Shown: in pieces, positions 36,346-45,696 of the stretch
Position numbering within the stretch: the stretch's first letter is position 1
Layout: each line of letters begins with the position of its first letter
Assembly (NCBI GenBank): GCA_022573815.1
Contig: JACZTG010000002.1
Coordinates: forward strand, 1-64,000
DNA length: 64,000 nucleotides
Source: Candidatus Neomarinimicrobiota bacterium
GTDB lineage: Bacteria; Fidelibacterota; SORT01
Direction: 5' to 3'
Program-made: the position numbers and the translations under genes
The notes under the pieces: model-generated
Told to the model about the DNA's origin: nothing
The model's input: the letters and a program-made list of their open reading frames with translations, nothing else
Databases searched by the model: none

Positions 36346-37572
36346 ATGATGAGATCGGTGTTATTCGAAGACGAACATACAAGACGTCTGAACCCGTTAG
36401 TTCACCTACGTCCTGTATACGACTTGAAATTCGGTATACGGACTATCAGAGAAAAATATCAAAAAATATTTAAAGATGAATTTGAAACTCTTCATTGCCG
36501 CGAAGAATTGGCAGCTGTTTTGACGAATCAAAACCCAAAGGCGGAGATAAACAGCTATTCCGCCGATAAATATATTTTTATTAACGGCAGAAGTATCATC
36601 ACAGAATCTGCTCTCAAAACTATAGATGAATCGGAGGATGCACTTTACTTAAAAGATGGCGTTGTTGCAGCGGCGGTGCTGTCGGGGGGTAATATCGATC
36701 TTATAAGGGCGGTAAAGGGAATGCTGTTAAGCCGAAAGGATTTTCCCGATCTTCCTGAAAAAGAGATAGAATGTACTTGGATTAATTTTCCCTGGAATCT
36801 ATTTCTTGAAAATGGAAATGAAATAACCCGGGAATTTGAAGGCCCCGGAATCCACGGCAAGGTTCACAATGGCGTTAATATGCTCAACGAGGAAAATATC
36901 TATATCGCAGAAGGAGCAATAATAAAACCGGGTGTATCGCTTGATGCAGAAGAAGGTCCGATTATTATAGACGCAAATGCGCACATAATGGCAAATGCGT
37001 ATCTACAAGGTCCTCTTTATATAGGTGAGAACAGCATCATAAAAGCCGGAGCTAAGATTTACGAAGGCACGACTATCGGCGAATTTTGTAAGGTCGGCGG
37101 TGAAGTGGAAGAATCTATTTTTCACTCTTATTCAAATAAACAACACGATGGTTTTTTAGGTCACGCTTATTTGGCAATGTGGGTCAATCTTGGGGCTGAC
37201 ACCAACAACAGCGATCTGAAAAACAATTATGGAAACGTACGTTTCCATGTGGAGGGTGAGTCAATAGACACCGGTACAATGTTTTGCGGGCTTGTAATGG
37301 GCGACCACTCAAAATCAGGTATCAATACAATGTTCAATACGGGCACACACGTAGGTATTGCGAGCAATGTTTACGGAAGCGGTTTTCCACCGAAGTTCAT
37401 ACCATCATTTTCGTGGGGCGGCGCTGAAGGAATGACAAGTCATCAAATTGATAAAGCGGTTGTTACTGCCCGATTGGTGATGGCGCGGCGAAATGTGGAA
37501 TTGTCATCTGAAGAAGAAGCGCTGCTTAAAGATGTATTTGAAAAAACCGCTTCTGACAGGGCTGCGTATTAA
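36346..37572 (+). CDS. GlmU-like sugar nucleotidyltransferase/acyltransferase family protein
   Basis: 408 residues. The N-terminal half (about 1-190) starts with FEDEHTRRLNPLVHLRPVYDLKFG, as in the GlmU-family proteins of Bacteroidota whose nucleotidyltransferase domain lacks the usual G-x-G-T-R-M loop. The C-terminal half is a left-handed beta helix made of hexapeptides (IYIAEGAIIKPGVSL, PIIIDANAHIMANAYL), followed by NNYGNVRF and GDHSKSGINTMFNTGT, typical of the acetyltransferase fold. It likely handles an activated amino sugar for cell-wall or surface glycan; exact activity is uncertain because the NTP-binding loop is not conserved. A ribosome binding site (AAGGA) precedes the ATG. Confidence 0.85.
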   Translation: MMRSVLFEDEHTRRLNPLVHLRPVYDLKFGIRTIREKYQKIFKDEFETLHCREELAAVLTNQNPKAEINSYSADKYIFINGRSIITESALKTIDESEDALYLKDGVVAAAVLSGGNIDLIRAVKGMLLSRKDFPDLPEKEIECTWINFPWNLFLENGNEITREFEGPGIHGKVHNGVNMLNEENIYIAEGAIIKPGVSLDAEEGPIIIDANAHIMANAYLQGPLYIGENSIIKAGAKIYEGTTIGEFCKVGGEVEESIFHSYSNKQHDGFLGHAYLAMWVNLGADTNNSDLKNNYGNVRFHVEGESIDTGTMFCGLVMGDHSKSGINTMFNTGTHVGIASNVYGSGFPPKFIPSFSWGGAEGMTSHQIDKAVVTARLVMARRNVELSSEEEALLKDVFEKTASDRAAY

Positions 37573-37581
37573 GGTGCCGAG

Positions 37582-39870
37582 TTGGATAATATTAGAAAGC
37601 AGCTGATAGTATTTTTATTATCAGTTGTCATTTCCGATTCGGTTTCGGCTACGAGGATGGAATCAGATTTTTCAGAAGCCGGTGACGGTGTTTCAATCCA
37701 TGGTACTATAACCGATGCCGGTTCAGGGGAGTATATCTACGGCGCAAATATAGTCCTGAAGGGTACTCGATTCGGCGCTGTAAGTAATATCGAAGGCTTT
37801 TATTCCGTTCCCAAGATCGTTCCTGGACAATATACTCTTTTAATAACGTTTATCGGATATGCTCGATTTGAAAAAATAATAAATGTGCAGCCAGGCTATA
37901 GTGGTCGTGAAGATGTTGAATTAGCCGCGAAAGATTTAATAGGTAGGGAAGTTGTGGTGACCGGTGAAAAATCCGAGTTTGAGAAAACCATCAAGACTTC
38001 GACTGTGTCGGTAAATCCCATAAAGATAAAAACTCTTCCCCAAATAGGAGAAGTTGACCTATTCAGGGCGCTACAATTTCTGCCCGGTGTAATGTCTCAA
38101 AACGATTTTTCAGCGGGGTTATTGGTACGCGGAGGAAACACAGATCAAAACCTGATATTGCTTGATGGAATCACGGTATATAATCCCTCTCATCTTGGCG
38201 GATTCTTTTCCACATTTATTACCGACGGACTTCGTGAAGCAGAGCTTATCAAAGGCGGCTATACTGCTGAATATGGTGGACGTCTTTCTTCCGTACTTGA
38301 TATTAAGACAAAAGACGGTAACAATAAACGTATAGCAGGCTCAGGCGAAATCAGCCTAATATCATCGAAAATGTTAATTGAAGGTCCCATTGCTAACGGC
38401 GGGTGGTTGTTTGCCGCCAGAAGAACCTATATAGATAAAGCGCTTGACGGAGCTCGCAAACTTGGCATCAGCGATTTTGATTTTCCATATTATTTTTTTG
38501 ATATTCAGGCGAACATTTATCAGGATTTAACTCCGAACGACAGGCTGAGGATTTCAGCCTATTTCGGAAGCGATGTACTTGATTGGAGAGCAGCCACAGC
38601 TTTTATAGACTGGGGAAACGAAACGTTTTCTACCCGCTGGCGACATCTGTTTAGTAACAGACTGTTCTCTACATTTATGATAGCACGCAGTAAATTTGAG
38701 GCCAACTTCAACTTCGGTGGAGATGATGCATTTATAGGGTTGGACAAAGTCAGGGATTGGACCCTGAAGGCGGATTTAACATATTTCAGAACTGAAAATC
38801 ATCAGATTAATTTTGGAACAGAAATTAAAGACCTCAACGTAGAATTTAAGCAGACGTTTGATGAGAGGGAGTTAATTCGTATTATACAGAAACCGATATT
38901 TTCAGCAGTGTATTTCAATTCTAAGTGGAATCCCGACAGCTGGATTATTCAATCTGGTCTCAGAAGTACATTTTACAACGATGCTGTTGATAAATTAACA
39001 TTTTCGCCCAGATTATCTGTCAAAAAACTACTGAATCCACTAACGGCGCTGAATTTTTCAATAGGTCGGTATTACCAATATATTTATACATTTAACGATG
39101 AATTTTCATCATTTACAATAATTGATCAATGGTTTGCAATCGATGAATCCGTTCCGCTACAATTTGCCGATCAGATTATGTTCGGTTTTGAAACCAAGCT
39201 GACTGAAAATATAAATTTTACTCTCGAACCGTATTATAAAAATATGCATAATCTTTTGGTTGGACGTCCTCAATTGGCGACTTTTGATGAACAGTTAATC
39301 AATCCTACCGTAAGTGATGTATTTGTCGAAACTGATGCCGAAGCATTTGGAGTAGAATTTTTCCTTGAAAAGACTTCCGGCAGACTAAACGGAAATCTTT
39401 CCTATACTTATTCTTATGTAATAAAACAGATAGAGAACGAGCCAAAATATTGGGCAAATTGGGATAGAAGAAATGTTTTCAAGGGGGTATTGAACTTCAA
39501 TAAATCAACAAATACCGAATTCGGATTCGCCTGGACTTACAGCAGTGGGCTTCCGTTTACTCAACAAATAGGAACATATCCATATTGGGAGCCCGGATAC
39601 ACTGTTCCGGAATATCAGCTAATTCCCGGAACAAGAAACAACGCACGGTTACCATTCAGCAATAGGCTCGATTTCAGCGTTACCAAGCACAAGCGATTCA
39701 GTAGTTGGAAGATGGATTATTATTTCCAGATAGTGAATGTGTTCAACAGAAAAAACATATTCGCCGTTTTTTGGAATACAGATGAAGTCGAAAAGGGAAA
39801 TCCTGCAGAGAGAAGTGATTTACGAGGGTTTCCTTTGATTCCCACGTTCGGAATAAGGGCTGAATTTTGA
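37582..39870 (+). CDS. TonB-dependent receptor with carboxypeptidase-like domain
   Basis: 762 residues, starting with TTG at 37582. After a signal peptide comes a carboxypeptidase-D-like regulatory domain (SIHGTITDAGSGEYIYGANIV, residues about 37-130), a plug domain (LPQIGEVDLFRALQFLPGV, GGNTDQNLILLDGITVYNP) and an outer-membrane barrel ending in GIRAEF with terminal Phe. It imports a large ligand across the outer membrane using TonB energy. Its stop overlaps by four bases the start of a DUF4249 lipoprotein, a partnership known from other FCB bacteria in which the lipoprotein is probably the surface receptor. The ligand is unknown. Confidence 0.92.
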   Translation: MDNIRKQLIVFLLSVVISDSVSATRMESDFSEAGDGVSIHGTITDAGSGEYIYGANIVLKGTRFGAVSNIEGFYSVPKIVPGQYTLLITFIGYARFEKIINVQPGYSGREDVELAAKDLIGREVVVTGEKSEFEKTIKTSTVSVNPIKIKTLPQIGEVDLFRALQFLPGVMSQNDFSAGLLVRGGNTDQNLILLDGITVYNPSHLGGFFSTFITDGLREAELIKGGYTAEYGGRLSSVLDIKTKDGNNKRIAGSGEISLISSKMLIEGPIANGGWLFAARRTYIDKALDGARKLGISDFDFPYYFFDIQANIYQDLTPNDRLRISAYFGSDVLDWRAATAFIDWGNETFSTRWRHLFSNRLFSTFMIARSKFEANFNFGGDDAFIGLDKVRDWTLKADLTYFRTENHQINFGTEIKDLNVEFKQTFDERELIRIIQKPIFSAVYFNSKWNPDSWIIQSGLRSTFYNDAVDKLTFSPRLSVKKLLNPLTALNFSIGRYYQYIYTFNDEFSSFTIIDQWFAIDESVPLQFADQIMFGFETKLTENINFTLEPYYKNMHNLLVGRPQLATFDEQLINPTVSDVFVETDAEAFGVEFFLEKTSGRLNGNLSYTYSYVIKQIENEPKYWANWDRRNVFKGVLNFNKSTNTEFGFAWTYSSGLPFTQQIGTYPYWEPGYTVPEYQLIPGTRNNARLPFSNRLDFSVTKHKRFSSWKMDYYFQIVNVFNRKNIFAVFWNTDEVEKGNPAERSDLRGFPLIPTFGIRAEF

Positions 39871-40802
39871 TGAATAATAAATCCACTATCGCAATAAGCA
39901 TACTTTTTTCACTCTTAACGGTTTTGTCATGTGAGTCTCTGCTTGATTTACCGGACCCAAAGCAGTTTGAAGAACTGATAGTGCTAAATGCCAACCTGGA
40001 GTCGGGTGCGGATAATGTGCAGATAACGCTGAATTTGTCGGCCTCAATAGATGACCTGTTCGATGAGCAGACAACCCTACTTTCGGGGGCAACAGTTATA
40101 TTAAAATATAATTCAATTTCTGACACTTTAGTGGAGACTGTTCCGGGTATTTACTCATCCACAGACACGGCTTTTGAAGTAAAGAGTGGAGCAACATACA
40201 GCGTAGAAGCGTATGATAATGAACATACAACAGTGACGGCTTTTACAACTGTTCCGGCTCCGATTGAATTGTATGATCTGAGCCCTGTTATAAATCCCAA
40301 TGATTCCCTTGTATATGTTCCGGCCGGAGAAGACGCGCAATTTCTTTATCCATATATGTTTTCATTTAAGGTTCGAACGCTGAACGGAGGATCGTTTCCG
40401 GCGATGATCAGACTCGTAAACGAGGCTTTGGATGCGCGCGCAGAAACTATGGTAACGGAAGACAATACTCTTAAAGCCTTTCTATTTAAATGGGAAGGGA
40501 TCGGGGATGATAGTCCTTTGGACATCACGAACAGAATCCTGACAAAAAGCGAAATTTCGTTCAATAGCGTTGATACGGACGCAATCTATAAATTGGGCTG
40601 GATATATTATACATTTTACGGCCCTCAGCGACTTGAAGTATTCGCATTAGATCAAGGATATTACAATTATCATGTTTTAAACCTCGAAGGTCCCCCTACA
40701 GATCCGAATTATCTGCCTGAAAGTAACATAACCGGCGGATACGGGCTTTTTTCTTCCTCCTATAAAGTAAGTTTGGATTATTATCTCTTACGCCCGAATT
40801 AA
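39867..40802 (+). CDS. DUF4249 lipoprotein, partner of the TonB receptor
   Basis: 311 residues; signal peptide with lipobox LTVLSCESLLDLPDP. The mature start, then VLNANLESGADNVQITLNLS and a terminal YKVSLDYYLLRPN, match DUF4249, a family of beta-rich surface lipoproteins. ATGA overlap with the receptor gene shows translational coupling. Such pairs are comparable to SusC/SusD, with the lipoprotein acting as lid or ligand-binding protein; that role is inferred from arrangement. No enzyme gene follows that would reveal the ligand. Confidence 0.87.
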   Translation: MMNNKSTIAISILFSLLTVLSCESLLDLPDPKQFEELIVLNANLESGADNVQITLNLSASIDDLFDEQTTLLSGATVILKYNSISDTLVETVPGIYSSTDTAFEVKSGATYSVEAYDNEHTTVTAFTTVPAPIELYDLSPVINPNDSLVYVPAGEDAQFLYPYMFSFKVRTLNGGSFPAMIRLVNEALDARAETMVTEDNTLKAFLFKWEGIGDDSPLDITNRILTKSEISFNSVDTDAIYKLGWIYYTFYGPQRLEVFALDQGYYNYHVLNLEGPPTDPNYLPESNITGGYGLFSSSYKVSLDYYLLRPN

Positions 40803-40998
40803 TCACCGAGCGGGTTATTTAATTAAAAACATTAGCAAAATAGAGTAAAGGCGCCAAATAACACTCTATATGGACATAATTCCTTCCGGAATAACCGCTT
40901 TAGCACAATAATAGCCCCCATTTGCAAAAAAATCGTTAATCCTATTCAGAATATCTTCTCCTTCCCGATAAATATTTATAGACGAGACAGTGATTAAA

Positions 40999-41259
40999 AT
41001 GAGTAAAAAAAATAAAATAATAACATTGATGAATAATTCCGGGCATAATATGGAATTATCAGAAATAGATGATTTAATTCCCGTTCATTATTCAAGCATG
41101 AATAATAACAGACCGGAAGGGGAATTGAATTTTGAACAATTTGAAAGGGCCGTTGCTTTGATATGGAGCGCCATAATGGATGGTTCGGAGAATTTATCCG
41201 GGCATTCCTCTCAAGGCAGATCGAAGAAGGTGGATCCAAACCCGGTATCAGATGCCTGA
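40999..41259 (+). CDS. Small hypothetical protein
   Basis: 86 residues from the ATG at 40999 (a GTG at 40990 is the alternative). Sequence begins SKKNKIITLMNNSGHN, is acidic in the middle and predicted helical at FEQFERAVALIWSAIM, with a Ser/Lys/Pro tail. No signal peptide or membrane segment, and I do not recognise it. It stands alone between the DUF4249 gene and etfB and is followed by a weak terminator, so it may be monocistronic. The last 30 codons overlap another open frame of 96 codons; I take this one as the gene because it has the better start context. Confidence 0.45.
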   Translation: MSKKNKIITLMNNSGHNMELSEIDDLIPVHYSSMNNNRPEGELNFEQFERAVALIWSAIMDGSENLSGHSSQGRSKKVDPNPVSDA

Positions 41260-41335
41260 GGGTACCAAACGGAATTGTTACCTTATTAGGGATTTGGGCC
41301 CTCACTGAGCGCCTCTGTTTGACTTATGACCAAAT

Positions 41336-41354
41336 AGGGGCGTTGCCCTTTTTT
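41336..41354 (+). terminator. Possible terminator before etfB
   Basis: AGGGGC and GCCCTT (with one G-T pair) form a six-base stem around a GTT loop, followed by a run of six T ending at 41354. It separates the small unknown gene from the etfBA transcript. The short stem makes it weak. Confidence 0.5.
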
Positions 41355-41477
41355 GGCCGGTATTATGTTAATATTATAGCATTTTATTCATTATTCTCAG
41401 CTTGCAATTCACCGAGTATTTTAAGTAATTTTCAATGGCTTTTAACGTATTAGATTAAAGAGAAATCGGAGAATTAG

Positions 41478-42230
41478 TTGAATGTTATCGTTTGTATGAA
41501 ATCTGTGCCGAGTACAGAAACAAAAGTAATTGTTGGGGATGACGGTAAATCAATTGACCAAACTGACATTGTCTATGAGATAAATCCATATGATGAATTT
41601 GCGATTGAAGAGGGAATTAAAGCGAAGGAGGCACATGGCGGAAAGGTCACAATTATAACTCTCGGATCGGGAACAGCAACCCAAAATATCAGGAAAGGGT
41701 TAGCAATGGGCGCAGATGAAGCCATTCATTTAGTTTGCGATGGCTCGAGTCTAATTGATTCATCTGTAGTTGCCAAGCTTCTTGCGGATACAATAAAAGA
41801 ATTGGAATTCGATTTGATATTATGCGGGAAAAAATCTGTCGATAGTGATAATCAGCAGGTTCCGAACAGAATTGCCCATCTTTTAGGGATTCCTGCGGTT
41901 ACGGCAATTTCCAAACTTGAGCTCTCATCCGACAGCGCGATAGCGACAAAGAATATTGAAGGTGGATCAGAGACTGTTAATCTGAATCTGCCTGCACTTT
42001 TCTCGGCAGAAAAAGGGCTGAACGAACCTCGATATGCTTCTCTTCCGGGGATTATGGCTGCCAAGAAAAAGCCTCTTGAGGAAAGAGAAGTTTCACTTAC
42101 GGATAGGAAAATTGAATTAAGCTCGCTTGAGCTTCCGCCTCCGAAGCCTGAAGGTCGCATAATCGGGGAGGGACCCGAAGCAGCAGAAGAATTAGTTAGG
42201 GTCTTAAGAGAAGAAGCGAAAGTAATTTAG
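41478..42230 (+). CDS. etfB: Electron transfer flavoprotein beta subunit
   Basis: 250 residues from TTG at 41478, with CGGAG eight bases upstream; the first residues NVIVCMKSVPSTETKV are those expected at the N-terminus of EtfB. INPYDEFAIEEGIKAKEAHGG, LGSGTATQNIRKGLAMGAD and QQVPNRIAHLLG are family motifs. With EtfA it forms a cytoplasmic FAD/AMP heterodimer that passes electrons from acyl-CoA dehydrogenases to the respiratory chain. etfA follows 14 bases later. An acyl-CoA dehydrogenase that could feed it is at 55.4 kb. Confidence 0.95.
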   Translation: MNVIVCMKSVPSTETKVIVGDDGKSIDQTDIVYEINPYDEFAIEEGIKAKEAHGGKVTIITLGSGTATQNIRKGLAMGADEAIHLVCDGSSLIDSSVVAKLLADTIKELEFDLILCGKKSVDSDNQQVPNRIAHLLGIPAVTAISKLELSSDSAIATKNIEGGSETVNLNLPALFSAEKGLNEPRYASLPGIMAAKKKPLEEREVSLTDRKIELSSLELPPPKPEGRIIGEGPEAAEELVRVLREEAKVI

Positions 42231-42244
42231 GAGGAGTATAGATA

Positions 42245-43213
42245 GTGGCATCAGGTGTGTTGGTATTCGCGGAGCAAAGGGAGGGAGTTTTAAAATCCAC
42301 TTCTTTCGAATGTGTGTCTCTTGGAAGAAAATTGCTTTCGGATATTGGCGGTGAATTAAGTGTGGTTTTGATAGGTTCCGCTGTTTCGGACATGGCAAAT
42401 GAATTTGAGCCGTACGGAGTCGATAAGATATATATGGCTGATGATAGCGGCTTAAATTACTATGACGGCGGAAGGTATAGCGAAATTATAGTAAGTATTA
42501 TCAAGGATATTAACCCATCAGCGTTCATTGCCTCGGCATCGTCTATGGGGAAAGATATTGCTCCACGTGTGGCGTCTTCTCTGGATGTTGGATTGGCTGT
42601 GGAATGCACAAACGTTGAATTTTATAACGGCAAAATCAGCGCTACGAGACCGATATTTGCCGGAAAAGCAAATATTAAAGTTGATTTCCAAAATGAATTG
42701 CAAATGTTGACAATCAGACCGAATGTTTTTGCCTCTGAACCGGCTGATACCAAGACACCGGAAGTTATCAAGGTTGATGCGGGAAGTAGTAAAGAGCCGG
42801 TAAGCAATGTAGGACATATTCAAGATGAACGACCGGAATTGACGGAAGCTTCAATCATAGTATCCGGCGGCAGGGGAATGGGGGGTCCGGAAAATTTCAG
42901 TGTTACGGAGAAACTTGCCGATGAGTTGGGCGCTGCGATAGGAGCAAGTCGAGCAGTAGTTGACGCAGGATGGAGACCACACTCAGAACAAGTTGGACAG
43001 ACAGGTAAAACGGTGTCTCCTAATTTATACATTGCCTGTGGAATATCAGGAGCAATACAGCACATTGCGGGTATGTCAACATCAAAAGTTATTGTGGCTG
43101 TAAATAAGGACGCTGACGCGCCTATCTTTAAAATCGCAACGTACGGCATCGTCGGAGACCTTTTTGAGGTTGTGCCTAAGATGATTGAGCATATAAAAAA
43201 GTTAAAAGGATGA
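42245..43213 (+). CDS. etfA: Electron transfer flavoprotein alpha subunit
   Basis: 322 residues from GTG at 42245 with a strong GGAGGAG site upstream. The C-terminal FAD-binding region is intact: SGGRGMGGPENF, GASRAVVDAGWRP, QVGQTGKTVSPNLYIACGISGAIQH and NKDADAPIFKIATYGIVGD. It binds FAD and docks to acyl-CoA dehydrogenases and to the ETF oxidoreductase. Directly follows etfB in the usual order. Confidence 0.96.
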   Translation: MASGVLVFAEQREGVLKSTSFECVSLGRKLLSDIGGELSVVLIGSAVSDMANEFEPYGVDKIYMADDSGLNYYDGGRYSEIIVSIIKDINPSAFIASASSMGKDIAPRVASSLDVGLAVECTNVEFYNGKISATRPIFAGKANIKVDFQNELQMLTIRPNVFASEPADTKTPEVIKVDAGSSKEPVSNVGHIQDERPELTEASIIVSGGRGMGGPENFSVTEKLADELGAAIGASRAVVDAGWRPHSEQVGQTGKTVSPNLYIACGISGAIQHIAGMSTSKVIVAVNKDADAPIFKIATYGIVGDLFEVVPKMIEHIKKLKG

Positions 43214-43246
43214 TATTCAGCAGGATATAAATCCGGGGAAATTAAT

Positions 43247-43588
43247 ATGGAATACAGTCAAGAATTAAAAGGAAACAGTTTGATATTCAGGATAGAAGAA
43301 CAGAAATTAAATACATCTGTTTCTGTGGACGTGAAAGATATATTACTTAATCTTCTGGAAAATGCGGATATCATCAATCTATTTTTCAATCTTTCTTCCG
43401 TACAATCAATTGATAGCAGTGGCCTAAGCTCGTTGCTTTTCGGCAGAAGACAGGTTACCGAAAGAGGAGGAAAGTGCTCTTTGATAAATCCTCAGCCCAA
43501 AGTTGTATCGCTGTTGAAGATTGCAAGACTGGATAAAGTATTTGAATCGTTTGACGATGAAGGAGATGCTTTAAAATCCGTATCATAA
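43247..43588 (+). CDS. STAS-domain anti-sigma-factor-antagonist-like protein
   Basis: 113 residues, a single STAS domain. SVQSIDSSGLSSLLFGRRQ contains the Ser that is phosphorylated in SpoIIAA-type proteins; the following KCSLINPQPKVVSLLKIARL is also typical. Such proteins compete for an anti-sigma kinase in partner-switching control of transcription or of an envelope process. No kinase gene is close: the anti-sigma gene at 45 kb is of the zinc-finger type. It trails etfA by 33 bases and is probably co-transcribed with it. Confidence 0.87.
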   Translation: MEYSQELKGNSLIFRIEEQKLNTSVSVDVKDILLNLLENADIINLFFNLSSVQSIDSSGLSSLLFGRRQVTERGGKCSLINPQPKVVSLLKIARLDKVFESFDDEGDALKSVS

Positions 43589-43600
43589 TAATTTAAATTT

Positions 43601-43640
43601 CCATTAAAAAGCCTTCCATAACGGAAGGCTTTTTTAATGG
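43601..43640. terminator. Strong bidirectional terminator
   Basis: A 17-18-base inverted repeat (CCATTAAAAAGCCTTCC and GGAAGGCTTTTTTAATGG) closes on the loop ATAAC. A-rich on one side and T-rich on the other, it can end transcription of the STAS gene on the plus strand and of genes arriving on the minus strand. It is the strongest hairpin seen in the window. Confidence 0.92.
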
Positions 43641-43798
43641 GAGCAGGAGTACGTATCGAAATATGTGTGGGGGAAACACCTATTTCACGAAACCCCTGCT
43701 GTTTATTACTAAAGTTGTAACAAATATAAATTTATACGCTTCGTTTGTCAAGGAAATTTTTAGAGCAGCCGATTATTCGGATAATGAGAGAAGTAAGA

Positions 43799-44983
43799 TT
43801 AATATTCTGTATATTTGATTTTCTTAAAGAAATCTTCGTTTGAGATTTTCCCTTTGTTGTAATCAACTAAGACACTTTTCCGCACTCTCATAACGAGAGA
43901 GTTTTGTGTTGCACCGGTGCGCCTAAAATTTGTAGGATTCTGCCAGTTGGTCGTAACACAGATCCATTCATTATTTTTAACCAAACGAAGTGTATTGCCG
44001 TAATTGCCAAGAAGTCTGGAAAATGATTTTTTAAAGTTTTTTATCCTTTTTAAATAAATTTCCTTCTGCCTCTCTAATTCCTTTTTTTGATTATAGATTC
44101 TCTTTCTGTTTTCATCAGCGGAAACGCCTTCGAATATTTCAATTTGAGTTCCATTAAATTGATTTGCGGATAAATTCAATAAATTAGGACCGAGAAGGAT
44201 AAAATTATTCCCGAAATTACCATAAGAAGTTTTAATAAGAAACAATGCTCCGAAATTTTCCAGGTAAAGTCCATTGACACTTTGGCCAGAATATCCGATA
44301 CCATCATGCCTATGTCCTGATTGCGTTTTCACCGCGGAATCCAATACATACGCTAATATATCAATTTGCGATCTCATTTCATTTTTATCTTCAAGTGATG
44401 TTACGAGAATCAACGAGTTAAATTGTTCTACACTGAGTTTACCCGACCTGAATTTAGTTATATTCGACTTCGATACGCTATGAAGCTGTAACGGCGCACG
44501 GTTAGAATAATCATAAATATAGATTGAAATTTTGTCGTTAGGTTTCAACTGACCGATGGCATCTGCGTAAATTCCGAGAAAGTCCTGTATCTTTAAGGAG
44601 ATTTTATCCAGAATTTCATTTTCCTGCCTTTTATTTTTCCCGCCGTCAAGCTCATTCATTTCAAACGAATACGAAATCCCGTTGGTATTGGGCACTTTGG
44701 GCAGTGAAGGAAAAACAAATAGAGGTCCTGATGCGGATTTGGCTATCGGTACTGAAAAAATTAAACCGTATTCGGGAACGTAAAATCCCTTTGATCGGGT
44801 GATAGACGGCCATTTGTTCGGTACGACGGAACCGATAAGCTTGTCAATTATTCCTTCCATTATTGACAGGTCGTCATTTAACCTATTGAAATCAATGTAT
44901 CCGTTCTGCTTCGCAACTACCGTGTTAAGCGAAAACGCTAAAATAACGCAAGTGGCTATTATCTGACTAAATCTCTTCATCAT
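43799..44983 (-). CDS. Exported protein of unknown function linked to a sigma/anti-sigma pair
   Basis: 394 residues, signal peptide with cleavage near NTVVAKQNG. The mature part starts with GYIDFNRLNDDLSIMEGIID and includes FYVPEYGLIFSVPI, a central domain of alternating strands and helices, a basic coiled stretch at about 300-330 (RKRIYNQKKELERQKEIYL) and a C-terminal YNKGKISNEDF. I do not know a named family. It lies eight bases after the anti-sigma gene and is the last of three co-directional genes, so it is probably a target or sensor of that module. Confidence 0.75.
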   Translation of the reverse strand: MMKRFSQIIATCVILAFSLNTVVAKQNGYIDFNRLNDDLSIMEGIIDKLIGSVVPNKWPSITRSKGFYVPEYGLIFSVPIAKSASGPLFVFPSLPKVPNTNGISYSFEMNELDGGKNKRQENEILDKISLKIQDFLGIYADAIGQLKPNDKISIYIYDYSNRAPLQLHSVSKSNITKFRSGKLSVEQFNSLILVTSLEDKNEMRSQIDILAYVLDSAVKTQSGHRHDGIGYSGQSVNGLYLENFGALFLIKTSYGNFGNNFILLGPNLLNLSANQFNGTQIEIFEGVSADENRKRIYNQKKELERQKEIYLKRIKNFKKSFSRLLGNYGNTLRLVKNNEWICVTTNWQNPTNFRRTGATQNSLVMRVRKSVLVDYNKGKISNEDFFKKIKYTEY

Positions 44984-44991
44984 TTCTATAC

Positions 44992-45696
44992 TTAATTTCC
45001 TTCGATCTTTCTTGAGCTTCCTTGATAGCCGGGTTGGTATGAAGAGAGCCTAAACAGCTCATTTAGCATCCGGTTTGTCTGCAGTTGACGGTCCTGATTT
45101 CTTTGAGCCAGCTTATTGATTGAGCTGCCTATCAAGAAGAGGTCTTGTTGTCTTTGCTTAGCAAATTCGTTCGCCAGAATACTTACCGAGTTCATATTTT
45201 CTTCCCGGAGCCTTCTTTCGCTGTTAAGGAGAATACTGTTCATAAAGAGAAGATTTTCCTTCTGAAGTTTTTTGAATTCAGCAAGAACAGCATTTTCATT
45301 TCTGATTTCATCTCTCTTTAGTTTGTCGCCGAATGATATTTCCCATTCGCCGTTTTGATATACAGCGTCCGTTCTCATAATTCCCGTGAACAAAACCAAT
45401 ATAAAGATAAAAGTTAAAGCTCCAAAAACAAACCTTTGCGGAGTAATTCCAAACTGATCGAGCTTACCTATCAACCGCTCCATAAGCGGAACCTTTTCTT
45501 CAATAAATACGAGGTTTATTTCAGGCTGTTCCTCAGTCCATCGGGCAAGCGCTGTAGTAGTTTCTTTTAATTTATTATATTTTTTCGCGCAGGATTTGCA
45601 AGACAGGAGATGATACTTGGCGAGCTCTTCATCTTCCTTGCTCACTTCTTCATAAATCAAATCCACGAAAACTTCTTCCATCTTTTTACAATTCAT
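44992..45696 (-). CDS. Membrane-bound zinc-finger anti-sigma factor
   Basis: 234 residues from the ATG at 45696, preceded by AAGGAGGT at ideal spacing; a longer frame to 45717 has no such site. The N-terminal zf-HC2 motif KYHLLSCKSCAKKY (H-x3-C-x2-C) binds zinc and the sigma factor, a single membrane helix FVFGALTFIFILVLFTG sits at about residues 90-106, and the periplasmic part is a coiled coil rich in E, R, N and Q. It overlaps the end of the sigma gene by 11 bases, so both are translationally coupled. It should hold the sigma factor at the membrane until an envelope signal releases it. Confidence 0.88.
   Translation of the reverse strand: MNCKKMEEVFVDLIYEEVSKEDEELAKYHLLSCKSCAKKYNKLKETTTALARWTEEQPEINLVFIEEKVPLMERLIGKLDQFGITPQRFVFGALTFIFILVLFTGIMRTDAVYQNGEWEISFGDKLKRDEIRNENAVLAEFKKLQKENLLFMNSILLNSERRLREENMNSVSILANEFAKQRQQDLFLIGSSINKLAQRNQDRQLQTNRMLNELFRLSSYQPGYQGSSRKIEGN

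Noticed and set aside
41163-41453. 96-codon plus-strand frame overlapping the small gene before etfB
   Set aside because: Starts inside the small gene, covers the weak terminator and has no recognisable motif; kept only as a note in a finding.
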